A DNA stretch of 8,884 bases from Candidatus Heimdallarchaeota archaeon (GTDB lineage Archaea; Asgardarchaeota; Heimdallarchaeia; Hodarchaeales; LC-3). Shown here one piece after another: positions 1 to 7,199 of this stretch. The DNA lies in assembly GCA_027364495.1 (NCBI GenBank), contig DAHXPE010000026.1:1-8884 (forward strand), read 5' to 3'. Below the pieces are notes generated by a model. It made no database searches, was not told the DNA's origin, and was given only the letters and a program-made list of their open reading frames with translations. How positions within the stretch are numbered: the stretch's first letter is position 1; every line of letters starts with the position of its first letter. Made by a program: the position numbers and the translations under genes.

Positions 1-42
1 CGCTGAAGATATTATAATCCTTGTAAGATTTTGTAATTTCAC
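1..42 (-). CDS. 5' end of a second glycosyltransferase copy (runs off window)
   Basis: Only 14 codons are visible, from a GTG at 42 to the left edge, encoding MKLQNLTRIIISSA. They are identical in DNA and protein to the start of the gene at 47-754, because both lie in the 74-bp direct repeat. If the duplication continues leftward, this is the start of a complete paralogue of the truncated glycosyltransferase. It has its own copy of the TATA element at 61-74. Nothing can be said about the rest of the protein from this window. Confidence 0.55.
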   Translation of the reverse strand, partial: MKLQNLTRIIISSA

Positions 43-46
43 AGCT

Positions 47-754
47 TTAAATAATCCTAGTATATATATTTTTTAATTCACTTGCAACTTTTTTAATTAA
101 TGGTAAGTTTTTTCTAGGATCGTCTGAAGATATAGAGAAAACAATTTTTTTATCCAATGGTAGGTTCCATTTTTGTCTCAGATTCAATTTTTCTTTTATT
201 GGGAAAATGTGTTCTCTTAATGGCGGGTATATGACTGATGGTTTAAAGTAAAATCCATATTCTTCAGCATCTTTCGCAGTTTGAATTGAATCAGAAATCA
301 AAAAAGGAAAATCAATAAAGTCAATCAATTTCTTATACTTCTCTCTTTCAGTTAAAAAATTTCCATATTTATAAGGGTATTTTTTAAGAACCCCAAAAAA
401 ATCATGTAACGTTAGACAACTGTTTTCTCTTTTTGTAAAGTTTTTGATAGAATAGTCACTGTAATGAAAAAACAAATTTTTATTTGTGGATAGCGCCCTT
501 AATTTATCGAATTCCTTCTTGTATAGATATTTTTGAAATTTAACATTTAAATACCATCCATTCTTTGTTGGAAATTTCTTTCCTATAATCTTGTGGCCAT
601 CATAATCATCGATATTGTCCTTTGGGTTTAAAATAAAAGAGTACAATTCGGTTTTAATTTGATTATATTTCATAAGATCAGTTACATAATTACCAATTCC
701 AGTTTGTCTTCTCGCTGAAGATATTATAATCCTTGTAAGATTTTGTAATTTCAC
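47..754 (-). CDS. Truncated GT4-like glycosyltransferase, N-terminal domain only
   Basis: The 235-residue product resembles the N-terminal Rossmann domain and the very beginning of the C-terminal domain of a GT-B (GT4-type) glycosyltransferase, which would use a nucleotide sugar on the cytoplasmic side. Visible landmarks are the TGIGNY loop (18-23), TLHDFF (115-120), SDSIQTA (154-160), VIYPPL (174-179) and IVFSISSDDPRKNL (204-217), the usual first strand of the C-terminal domain. Family members run to about 350-380 residues, so more than a third is missing, including the donor-binding E-x7-E region. Authentic sequence ends near L227. The last eight residues, KNIYTRII, are translated from the duplicated promoter DNA of repeat copy 1. 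It starts with GTG about 24 bases after a TATA box, which suggests a leaderless message. The protein is probably inactive as an enzyme and is best regarded as a gene fragment. Confidence 0.8.
   Translation of the reverse strand: MKLQNLTRIIISSARRQTGIGNYVTDLMKYNQIKTELYSFILNPKDNIDDYDGHKIIGKKFPTKNGWYLNVKFQKYLYKKEFDKLRALSTNKNLFFHYSDYSIKNFTKRENSCLTLHDFFGVLKKYPYKYGNFLTEREKYKKLIDFIDFPFLISDSIQTAKDAEEYGFYFKPSVIYPPLREHIFPIKEKLNLRQKWNLPLDKKIVFSISSDDPRKNLPLIKKVASELKNIYTRII
61..74 (-). promoter_or_regulatory. Archaeal TATA box, duplicated copy
   Basis: On the minus strand the site reads as a run of A followed by alternating TATATATA, centred about 24 bases before the GTG at 42. It is an exact copy of the element at 773-786. 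In this copy the same bases also encode the last residues of the upstream truncated gene (K228 to T232 of 47-754), so promoter and coding sequence overlap. Confidence 0.5.
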
Positions 755-786
755 AGCTTTAAATAATCCTAGTATATATATTTTTT
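713..786. repeat. 74-bp perfect direct repeat, copy 2 (partner 1-74)
   Basis: This is the presumed original copy. It contains the promoter and first 14 codons of the glycosyltransferase at 47-754 in their natural order, with ordinary intergenic DNA upstream. Bases match 1-74 without a mismatch and diverge at 787. Perfect identity in otherwise variable, AT-rich DNA points to a very recent event or to an assembly effect. Confidence 0.95.
773..786 (-). promoter_or_regulatory. Archaeal TATA box of truncated glycosyltransferase gene
   Basis: The minus strand reads AAAAAATATATATA, centred about 24 bases upstream of the GTG at 754. No Shine-Dalgarno-like sequence lies between, so the transcript is probably leaderless. 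The element lies wholly inside repeat copy 2. Confidence 0.55.
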
Positions 787-1229
787 CTGACCAGCATTGA
801 CTCGATGAAACACTAACCTACAATGATCCTTTGTTCTGATCATTATCTCTTTTTTCAGTGATTCGTTTGGTTCATAGCATTAAAACTACTATTTTTTCCT
901 GTTATATATGTCAAACGTTTGCAAGATCTGTAAATTCCTACCGCTTTTTTTATTCGAGTCAGTATTTATATAATATTAATTGGTTTTACTCACTACTACA
1001 GATAAGTTTCTTTTGTGTCTGGCTGCCCACACTATCAGAAACGACCTTAACTTTCCATATACTATATCCTATATACTAACCATCTGGAAGTTCGATGTAT
1101 TGCATATCTGCTTTCCACAAATATATTTCTACAACAAAATGCACCTTACACTGTTTACATTAGACATGTATTTATATTAAAAAGTGCGTTTAGTATAAAG
1201 AATCTCCAATATAATTTATATTGAGTGAT
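787..1229. other. Gene-free interval between gmd and truncated glycosyltransferase
   Basis: No convincing gene is seen. Two overlapping plus-strand reading frames (858-1079 and 980-1180) have low-complexity, aromatic-rich translations without recognisable motifs and are probably chance. On the minus strand a frame from 1159 to about 989 is open except for one TAG at 1076-1078. It begins with a Cys-x-x-Cys (CKQCK) and could be a decayed zinc-binding fragment, but this is weak. A 17-bp palindrome lies directly after the gmd stop codon. Confidence 0.5.
1207..1223. repeat. 17-bp AT-rich palindrome downstream of gmd
   Basis: CAATATAA and TTATATTG flank a single T, forming a perfect 8-bp inverted repeat six bases after the gmd stop codon. 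A run of five T on the minus strand follows about 25 bases further on. It might help end gmd transcription, but the stem is all A/T except its outer pair and the loop is too short for a good hairpin. A protein-binding dyad or chance is equally likely. Confidence 0.35.
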
Positions 1230-2249
1230 TTATGTTTTAGAATTCAAGGCTAGATCATTTTCAACCATGATTCTGACAAGTTGTTCAAATCTTGTGGATG
1301 GCTTCCAACCTAACTCTCTCTCAGCTTTTGAAAAATCAGCAAGATAGTTGTCTGATTCTAATGGTCTAAAAAATTTTTTACTGATTTTAATAAGAACCTC
1401 ATCATTTTGTGAAAGCCCAACTTCATTAATTCCCATTCCTTTCCAATTTATTTTAATATTCACGACTTTAAAAGCTTCCTCCACAAATTCTCTAACTGTG
1501 TGTAATTCTCCCGTACCCAAAACGAAATCATCTGCATATTTATGATTAAGCATTAACCACATTCCATAAACAAAATCTTTAGCATAACCCCAATCTTTTC
1601 TAGCGTTCAGGTTGCCAAGTTCCAACGTTAATTTATTACCCGAAGCTATTTTTGCAACTGCCTTAGAAATTTTCCTAGTTACAAATTCTGGGCCACGTAA
1701 TTCAGATTCGTGATTAAATAAAATACCATTACACATATATAAATTATAAGCCTCTCTATATGTTTTTACAGTCCAGTAACCAGCGAGTTTTGAAACTGCA
1801 TATGGACTTCTTGGTTCAAAAAGAGTCTTCTCATTCTGTGGGGTTGTTTTAGGTTGTCCATATAATTCTGATGTTGCGGCAAAATACAATCTAGTATCAG
1901 GTGACGTTGATTTTACTGCATTGACTACATTGAGAGTCCCTCCTATATTTACGTCATAAGTAGATGATGGATTTTCAAAACTATATCCGACAAAACTCTG
2001 TGCTGCAAGCTGGTACATTTCATCTGGTTTTACTTCACGCAAAAGTTCCATAAAAAATCCACTATCTGTTAAGTCCCCATAGTGTATATTTAATTGCGAA
2101 AAAAGATTAGATTCTAAATGCTCTAAGTTTCCTGTTGACATTGCGCTATTTCTTCTAATTATCCCATGAACCTCATATCCTTTGGAGAGAAGTAATTTTG
2201 AAAGAAAAAACCCATCCTGTCCTGTTATTCCGGTGATTAAGGCTTTCAT
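1230..2249 (-). CDS. gmd: GDP-mannose 4,6-dehydratase
   Basis: The enzyme converts GDP-D-mannose to GDP-4-keto-6-deoxy-D-mannose, the cytoplasmic precursor of GDP-fucose, GDP-rhamnose or GDP-perosamine. It is a full-length NAD(P)-dependent extended SDR of 339 residues. Visible are the dinucleotide motif GITGQDG (7-13), the IIRRNS loop (30-35), GDLTD (58-62), LAAQSFV (81-87), TSELYG (126-131) with the catalytic Thr/Glu, YAVSK (150-154) with catalytic Tyr and Lys, LFNHES (177-182), ARKDWGYAKDFV (216-227) and a C-terminal RPLESDNYLADFSKAE (295-310) block. The family's usual HESPRRG reads HESELRG here. ATG at 2249 is preferred: it begins right at the first Rossmann strand, and the TATA-like element is centred 29 bases upstream. 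A TTG at 2258 would add three residues. The follow-on reductase or aminotransferase is not in the window, so the final sugar is unknown. Confidence 0.95.
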   Translation of the reverse strand: MKALITGITGQDGFFLSKLLLSKGYEVHGIIRRNSAMSTGNLEHLESNLFSQLNIHYGDLTDSGFFMELLREVKPDEMYQLAAQSFVGYSFENPSSTYDVNIGGTLNVVNAVKSTSPDTRLYFAATSELYGQPKTTPQNEKTLFEPRSPYAVSKLAGYWTVKTYREAYNLYMCNGILFNHESELRGPEFVTRKISKAVAKIASGNKLTLELGNLNARKDWGYAKDFVYGMWLMLNHKYADDFVLGTGELHTVREFVEEAFKVVNIKINWKGMGINEVGLSQNDEVLIKISKKFFRPLESDNYLADFSKAERELGWKPSTRFEQLVRIMVENDLALNSKT

Positions 2250-2271
2250 TGTACTCAATAGATGTTCAGAC

Positions 2272-2284
2272 TATTAAAATTTAA
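2272..2284 (-). promoter_or_regulatory. TATA-like element upstream of gmd
   Basis: The minus strand reads TTAAATTTTAATA, centred about 29 bases before the ATG at 2249. This gives a leader of only a few bases. An alternative AT-rich element lies at about 2287-2297. Confidence 0.4.
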
Positions 2285-2804
2285 CCACTATATTTTACAC
2301 ACTTAGACCAATAGTTGCAGTATCTAGTTCAAATTCTGAATAAAACTGCGAAGATGATAGGGTAATACATCGAAGTTCAGTAAGATAATCCCGTACTCAG
2401 AGTTCGTAGATCATTCATTCGAATCAAACCATGTATTATGTCTTGTTGGTTGTTTCCCTAATTTGTAATTTCGCAACTTCCTTTGACAGATTCTTCTCTA
2501 TCATCAGTTATCCAATATTTTAGAGCTTCTTTTCTGCAAACACCAGAGTATCAAACTAACGAGTTTGCGAAACAAGGAAACAATGACGACAAATGCCGAA
2601 TCTCATTTCATCTTTCATATAGCTCCTATCTAAAATCTATCATATAACAACATTAATCTTCCTTTCCATTCAATTTTTACGTATCTATATTCTTACTAAA
2701 TGAACACACGTAATGATCAGTAACATTAAAGAAAAAGTTGGTGAGTTAAAAATTTTGATATTTAGTCAATTATGATTTTGTTTTTCCTGATTTTACACGA
2801 AGTA
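2285..2804. other. Divergent intergenic region without a recognised gene
   Basis: This gap separates the divergent gmd and glycosyltransferase genes. By eye its middle part is less AT-rich than the neighbouring genes. A plus-strand frame is open from 2462 to 2644 (61 codons, TTG at 2483 as the only early start), and a 30-codon hydrophobic frame starts at ATG 2431. On the minus strand short open pieces are broken by several stops. None has a motif I recognise. The region may contain remnants of a displaced gene, or nothing coding. Confidence 0.45.
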
Positions 2805-2806
2805 AA

Positions 2807-2820
2807 AAAATATTTATATG
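2807..2820 (+). promoter_or_regulatory. Archaeal TATA box of glycosyltransferase 2841-3920
   Basis: An A-run followed by ATATTTATAT is centred about 27 bases before the GTG at 2841. Initiation about 26 bases downstream of the box would fall on or next to the GTG, giving a leaderless message. Confidence 0.6.
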
Positions 2821-2840
2821 GTTTCAATAATTGAGTCTCT

Positions 2841-3920
2841 GTGAAAATTGGATTGATTTCATATAATTTAAAATCATATAATAATGGTCAATCAAGATTT
2901 TTGATTAATATTGCTAAAGGTCTAAGAATACTTGGAAATGAAGTAATAATATATTCGTTATATATAGATGATGTTATAAAGAGTACATTAACATCGTCAG
3001 GAATTAAAATTTATTTCTCTAATATGCAGCTTGGAAAGACTTTTAACGTGAAAATTTTGACTTACGATGAAAAACTTTCCATAAGATTGGCGGAAGTTAT
3101 TAAAAATTCTGAACCTTCAGAAGTATATATAGTTCTTGCAGATGAAGCAATCAAAATAGTAAACTACATCAAAAATGAGAAAACAGTGTATATCACCCAG
3201 GGAGACTTAAGTTTGTTATTTTTGAATTCTGAATTTAAAAATTACAATAGATTCGGTGTCGCCTATTTGGAAAGAAAATTTGTTTCTCAAATTAAATCGC
3301 ATGCTAAAGTTGCTAAGAAATTTGATGCAGTTTTTGCGAATAGTAAATTTACTTCTAATATTATGGCATTTTTATATGGCTTTCCTATTAATGGAGTAGT
3401 TTATCCACCAGTTGATCAGTCTATTTTCAAATATGAAAACAATGATGAAACAAAAAATAAATATGCTTTGGCGATTGTTAGAAATGAGATAGATCCAATT
3501 TATCGTATAACTAGTAGACTGGCAAAAAATATTCCATTAAAGATCATAGGAGGAGGTAATGTAAAAGGAGCGAAAAATTTAGGATTAGTTCAAGACAACG
3601 AACTTCCTCAATTATATCGTCAGGCTAGTTTTGTTATTTCTCCTAACACATTGGAGTTTTACGGATACCAAATAGTCGAATCCATGAGCTGTTCTACACC
3701 AACGATAGCATATAACAATGGAGGTGCACCGGAATTGATTTATGATGAAATAAATGGTTGGTTGTCAAATACTGAAGAAGAATTCATTAGAAGATCAATT
3801 AAATTATTTAATGATGATTACCCTGTGGAGATTCGTAAAAACTGTGATGTGTATTCGAAAAAATATTCAATTTTGTCATCATCTCAAACCCTAATTTCAC
3901 GCATTAACGACATAAGTTAA
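2841..3920 (+). CDS. GT4-type glycosyltransferase
   Basis: This is an intact 359-residue GT-B retaining glycosyltransferase of the GT4 (glycosyl transferases group 1) type, expected to transfer a sugar from a nucleotide donor onto a lipid-linked or surface glycan at the cytoplasmic side. The first Rossmann strand, MKIGLISYNL (1-10), is followed by a glycine-containing loop, NNGQSRF. ITQGD (118-122), FANSKFTSN (165-173) and VVYPPVD (186-192) are typical of the N-domain end. The C-domain shows IIGGGN (235-240) and the donor-binding E-x7-E motif, EFYGYQIVE (272-280), then GGAPELI (294-300). The length is normal and no damage is seen. GTG at 2841 is chosen because it begins at the first strand and is 27 bases from the TATA box. 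The DUF2079 gene follows 63 bp downstream on the same strand. Donor and acceptor sugars cannot be predicted. Confidence 0.88.
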   Translation: MKIGLISYNLKSYNNGQSRFLINIAKGLRILGNEVIIYSLYIDDVIKSTLTSSGIKIYFSNMQLGKTFNVKILTYDEKLSIRLAEVIKNSEPSEVYIVLADEAIKIVNYIKNEKTVYITQGDLSLLFLNSEFKNYNRFGVAYLERKFVSQIKSHAKVAKKFDAVFANSKFTSNIMAFLYGFPINGVVYPPVDQSIFKYENNDETKNKYALAIVRNEIDPIYRITSRLAKNIPLKIIGGGNVKGAKNLGLVQDNELPQLYRQASFVISPNTLEFYGYQIVESMSCSTPTIAYNNGGAPELIYDEINGWLSNTEEEFIRRSIKLFNDDYPVEIRKNCDVYSKKYSILSSSQTLISRINDIS

Positions 3921-3957
3921 CTTATTAAACATCATTCATATTAGTTTGATGGTCTCC

Positions 3958-3970
3958 AAAAAATTTATAA
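3958..3970 (+). promoter_or_regulatory. Possible TATA box before the DUF2079 gene
   Basis: AAAAAATTTATAA is centred only about 18 bases before the GTG at 3984, but about 33 bases before an in-frame GTG at 3999. It would fit the second start somewhat better. Alternatively the gene is read through from the promoter at 2807-2820. Weak. Confidence 0.3.
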
Positions 3971-3983
3971 CAAAAATAATTAT

Positions 3984-5954
3984 GTGCATCAGAGTATAGT
4001 GTTGGAGGCTTTTTATAGTAAATTATTTCGAGTAAGATACAAAGACATAATTGCTATTACTATTATTGCAATTTTTTGTGTATCATATATTTTAATAATG
4101 TCTTATCTTTCGATAATGAAATATTTATCTTTTAATGCAGATTATCTGGATTTGGGTCTGAACAATCATGTTTTATGGTTACTTACCCATGGCGGAATAA
4201 GTTTATACTACAAATCTAATTTTTATTTAGTTTATCCTTTACAATATGAAAAACCAATAACGTTTCTCTTCGCATTAATTTACTTTTTAGATCCACACAT
4301 TGAATTTTTATTAGTGATCCAATCGCTTTTTCTAGGATTAACGCCTTTTCCATTATATATAATTGCAAAGAAAATGACAGAAAATCGTATTTTTTCATTA
4401 ATTATATCAATTTCCGCTCTTTGGTACTTTCCTCTTTGGTCTGCGAATCTGTTCGATTTTCATTTTCTTTCATTGTTTCCGTTATTTTATTTATGTATGG
4501 TAATGTATTGGAGCTTGGGAAGAAAAAAATTGATGTACACTTTTGCCTTGCTTTCTTCTAGTGTTAATCCAATAATTATGATTATGGTAATATTTTTTTT
4601 ATGTAACACTTTAATTTTTAACAAATCTGATGAAAAATTCAATTTCAAGAAAATAATTTTGGATAATTATTTAACAATATTTGTTATCTCTTTTCTAGTC
4701 TGTATTTTGGTACTTTATCATTTTGAGAGTACGCTATACACTGCGGGGGCTTTTAATAACAATGATGGATATGTTCAACTTATATCATACAATCTTTCAG
4801 GTAAATTTACTTTGTTTTTATTTCTTTTTGCTGCATTAGGCTTTCTACCTCTTTTAGATATTAAATCGTTAATTCCATTAATTCCGTATATTGGATATGT
4901 ATTATTATCAACTGATCCTGCGAATACTACCATTTTTGGTTTGCATTACACAATTTTAGCTTTCCCAGTATTATATACTGCTCTAATTATGAGTTTTTAC
5001 AAAGTTAAAAAGTTAGTACAAAAAAATTATATCCCTAGGGGTTCAGAATATAATAATTGTATATATACCGAGAAAAACAACACTAAACAATTCTCAATAG
5101 AAAACAAGTTGATTAGGTTTGTTTTGATTTTCATCATTCTTTTTTCAGTTATGTATTATCCGTTGAGTCCACTTAACCAATATGTTTCTGGTGGTCCGCC
5201 AAATGGAAATTTCGAACTCAAAACAATAACTACGATAACACCACAAATGATTTTTTTGGATAATGTGATTAATCTTATACCTAACAATGGTTCTGTTTTG
5301 ACCCAAAATTCAATCCCTCAATTATCTGGCAGGGAGTATGTGCAAGTTCCAGTTTTACCATCTGTTTATATACCATCTATTCCATATAATTATATTCTTA
5401 TTGACACAGCTATTACCCCACAAATATATTTAACTCAATTTATTTCAATTATTAATCACTCGCTGGATAACCATACTTTTGGAATTCTAGCAGAAGGAAT
5501 GGGTGCGATTCTCTTAGAAAGAGGTTACACCGGATTACCTATTTTGTTTGCTCCTCTTGATTTTAGTATTGGTATTACTTCCTTTTATATTCCTAACAAT
5601 AGCGAACTCGTTAACAATAGCACAATTTTAGGTTTAAAAGGTGGACAATCAATGTGGTTTGGCCCCTACATAAATCTACCACCAGGAAAATATTCAGTGA
5701 CTTACTATATATCAAGTTCAAATGCCTCCAAATCTACTCAAAATGCAATTTCCATTGATACAGTCTATGGAAACACAATATTGGCATCGCAAAATATATC
5801 AATAAATCAATTTCAGGATAATAATTCAATTAAATCATTCACCCTTTTCTTTCAATTAAATGATTATGAGGGAAATATTCAGTTTCGAGGCATGAATTAT
5901 AACGGCAATTCTGACCTCACTTTTTATGGTGTCACAATTTTACAAAAGAAGTGA
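3984..5954 (+). CDS. DUF2079-type polytopic membrane protein with extra C-terminal domain
   Basis: This 656-residue protein matches the DUF2079 family, integral membrane proteins thought to have a GT-C-like fold; the exact reaction is not established. Family landmarks are DLG (56-58) after the first membrane helix (about 22-44), the helical stretch PITFLFALIYFLDPHIEFLL (91-110) and beyond, NLFDFH (155-160), GLHYTI (319-324) near a later helix, and the soluble IPNNGSV / LSGREYV / YILIDTA block (432-475). About eight to ten hydrophobic segments lie between 22 and 392. From about 518 on there is an added region with GPYINLPPGKYSVTYYIS (560-577), which resembles a beta-sandwich carbohydrate-binding fold. 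Residues 431-656 contain nine N-x-S/T sequons, as expected if this part faces outward. It may transfer sugars from a lipid carrier outside the membrane (inference). GTG 3984 is the longest start; GTG 3999 is possible. Confidence 0.82.
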   Translation: MHQSIVLEAFYSKLFRVRYKDIIAITIIAIFCVSYILIMSYLSIMKYLSFNADYLDLGLNNHVLWLLTHGGISLYYKSNFYLVYPLQYEKPITFLFALIYFLDPHIEFLLVIQSLFLGLTPFPLYIIAKKMTENRIFSLIISISALWYFPLWSANLFDFHFLSLFPLFYLCMVMYWSLGRKKLMYTFALLSSSVNPIIMIMVIFFLCNTLIFNKSDEKFNFKKIILDNYLTIFVISFLVCILVLYHFESTLYTAGAFNNNDGYVQLISYNLSGKFTLFLFLFAALGFLPLLDIKSLIPLIPYIGYVLLSTDPANTTIFGLHYTILAFPVLYTALIMSFYKVKKLVQKNYIPRGSEYNNCIYTEKNNTKQFSIENKLIRFVLIFIILFSVMYYPLSPLNQYVSGGPPNGNFELKTITTITPQMIFLDNVINLIPNNGSVLTQNSIPQLSGREYVQVPVLPSVYIPSIPYNYILIDTAITPQIYLTQFISIINHSLDNHTFGILAEGMGAILLERGYTGLPILFAPLDFSIGITSFYIPNNSELVNNSTILGLKGGQSMWFGPYINLPPGKYSVTYYISSSNASKSTQNAISIDTVYGNTILASQNISINQFQDNNSIKSFTLFFQLNDYEGNIQFRGMNYNGNSDLTFYGVTILQKK

Positions 5955-6043
5955 AATTTGATACCTTTCTCATTTTGTAATTTCATATATTCATTAAAGT
6001 GTGTGTCAATATTGAACTATATTTAATTTATTTATTGATCTCC

Positions 6044-6049
6044 TTTTTT
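6044..6049 (+). terminator. Possible T-tract terminator after the DUF2079 gene
   Basis: A run of six T about 90 bases after the stop codon at 5954 is the first T-tract of that length downstream. Archaeal RNA polymerase commonly releases at such tracts without a hairpin. In DNA this AT-rich the signal is weak. Confidence 0.25.
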
Positions 6050-6541
6050 AGCTTGAATTAATCAATTATAAAAAATTTTAAAAAAAGTACGAAAATCTGT
6101 TTAAAACAAATTTTAGATTTGTAAAAATAAAGCACGAAAATTTAAGGAGAATGTATTTATCATAACTTGATGTTTCGATGTGCTTAGATCTTAGTGTTCT
6201 AATAACAAAACATAATAAATATGAATACTTTACAACTCTTTCAAGAGTGAAATAATTCTTGGATGTGCTTCAGAATGTGCCTCATAATGAATATTACAAA
6301 CTGTTAACAAGATACTAAAATCCCTTTGGAAAGTTTTACTCCTCTTAATTAAGCATAAGAATTTAAAAAGGATTCCATGTTTTCAGACTCGCGTAAGTAC
6401 ATCTAACCAGAAATGATTGTTCATAATCTACATCTCAAGGGAGTACCGGAATGTGGAGAAACCCCTACTCACTCTTTTAGTTAAAAAAATAACGCAATGT
6501 GAAGGCATGATGGTTTAATTTTTAAATCAACGGTAGTTAAG

Positions 6542-6562
6542 AATAAATAAAGTTTATTTATT
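6542..6562. repeat. 21-bp AT-only inverted repeat
   Basis: Ten-base arms AATAAATAAA and TTTATTTATT flank a single G. Weaker pairing continues outward for a few bases. It lies in the middle of the gene-free stretch and away from any start codon, so a promoter role is not evident. It may be chance in very AT-rich DNA. Confidence 0.35.
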
Positions 6563-7199
6563 ATTTAAATCTTACGATTTGAAAGGTTTGAGATTATAAG
6601 AGATTCCTAAGCGGTAACAATATAATAATCATAATGGAAGAGATTTTTTACATAATTCCTCATATGGTGAGGAAAAATAAGAACTGAAATCGAATTATTG
6701 CAAGCTTTTAATGTAAGGTAAAAACTATTCTTGGAGATTAAACTTACAAAAGGAACGGATTCTAAGCAGGAAGACAGTTGAAGACACTAATATAAGCGTT
6801 TCTGCATCAAACCGTAGGACTTTATAAATAAATGAAATCTCATTCACCGTCATTTATAAGGAAATAGAATGAAACTTTTATCGACTAAAAATATACTTAA
6901 TCATACATGAAATATCAACTTCAAAAGCGTATTTTCAGAGAATCAGTACATAAAACTACACAAAAGATCTTTAATAAATGTAACTTTGAAAGTGTTTAGC
7001 GACATAGTTCTATATATTCCAGTATAGTAAAGGAATATGAATCAAAATAGAATCTTCGCCAAGTTCAATGTGGGAGAATTGTGTTTTTCCAAACGAGAAC
7101 AAGCAGTTCTTTAAATATTCGTTCAAGCATATAATGACTTTTAAAAATTGCAATGTAAACAGATGAAGTTACTCAGTTGATTGTGTCCTTTTTTAGAGT

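Larger units (their letters stand above)
1..74. repeat. 74-bp perfect direct repeat, copy 1 (partner 713-786)
   Basis: Bases 1-74 are identical to 713-786, an offset of 712 bp. Identity stops at base 75 (aattca here, ctgacc at 787). On the left it may continue beyond the window. Read on the minus strand, the unit contains an AT-rich TATA element, a short spacer, a GTG start and the first 14 codons of a glycosyltransferase gene. Copy 1 therefore duplicates a promoter plus gene start and interrupts the 3' part of the gene at 47-754. Segmental tandem duplication and assembly artefact at a contig end are both possible. Confidence 0.95.
5955..7199. other. 1245-bp stretch with no intact gene
   Basis: Both strands are crowded with stop codons and no intact gene is present. 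The plus-strand frame starting at 6082 reads as plausible protein for about 80 codons, interrupted only by TAA at 6163, 6253 and 6316. Another short piece is found around 6672-6780. No motif of a transposase or other family was recognised. A 21-bp AT palindrome (AATAAATAAA, G, TTTATTTATT) lies at 6542-6562. The likeliest reading is decayed DNA between a plus-strand gene and a convergent minus-strand gene. A regulatory RNA cannot be excluded, but no conserved structure was seen. Confidence 0.5.

Noticed and set aside
858..1180. Two overlapping plus-strand reading frames of 73 and 66 codons
   Set aside because: The translations are rich in Tyr, Phe and Ile with no motif, the frames overlap in different phases, and neither has a TATA box at leaderless distance. 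Chance frames in AT-rich spacer are more likely.
1348..1545. Plus-strand reading frame inside gmd
   Set aside because: It lies antisense to conserved gmd codons and has no independent signal.
4216..4398. Minus-strand reading frame inside the DUF2079 gene
   Set aside because: It is antisense to clear membrane-protein coding sequence and without a promoter or motif.
5972..5985. 14-base match (attttgtaatttca) to 28-41 and 740-753
   Set aside because: A shared AT-only 14-mer is expected by chance about once in a window this size and composition, and the flanks do not match.
6421..6480. Short frame with PECGETP resembling the end of a transposase
   Set aside because: Only about 24 codons are open, there is no upstream match in any frame, and I could not tie it to a known insertion-sequence family.
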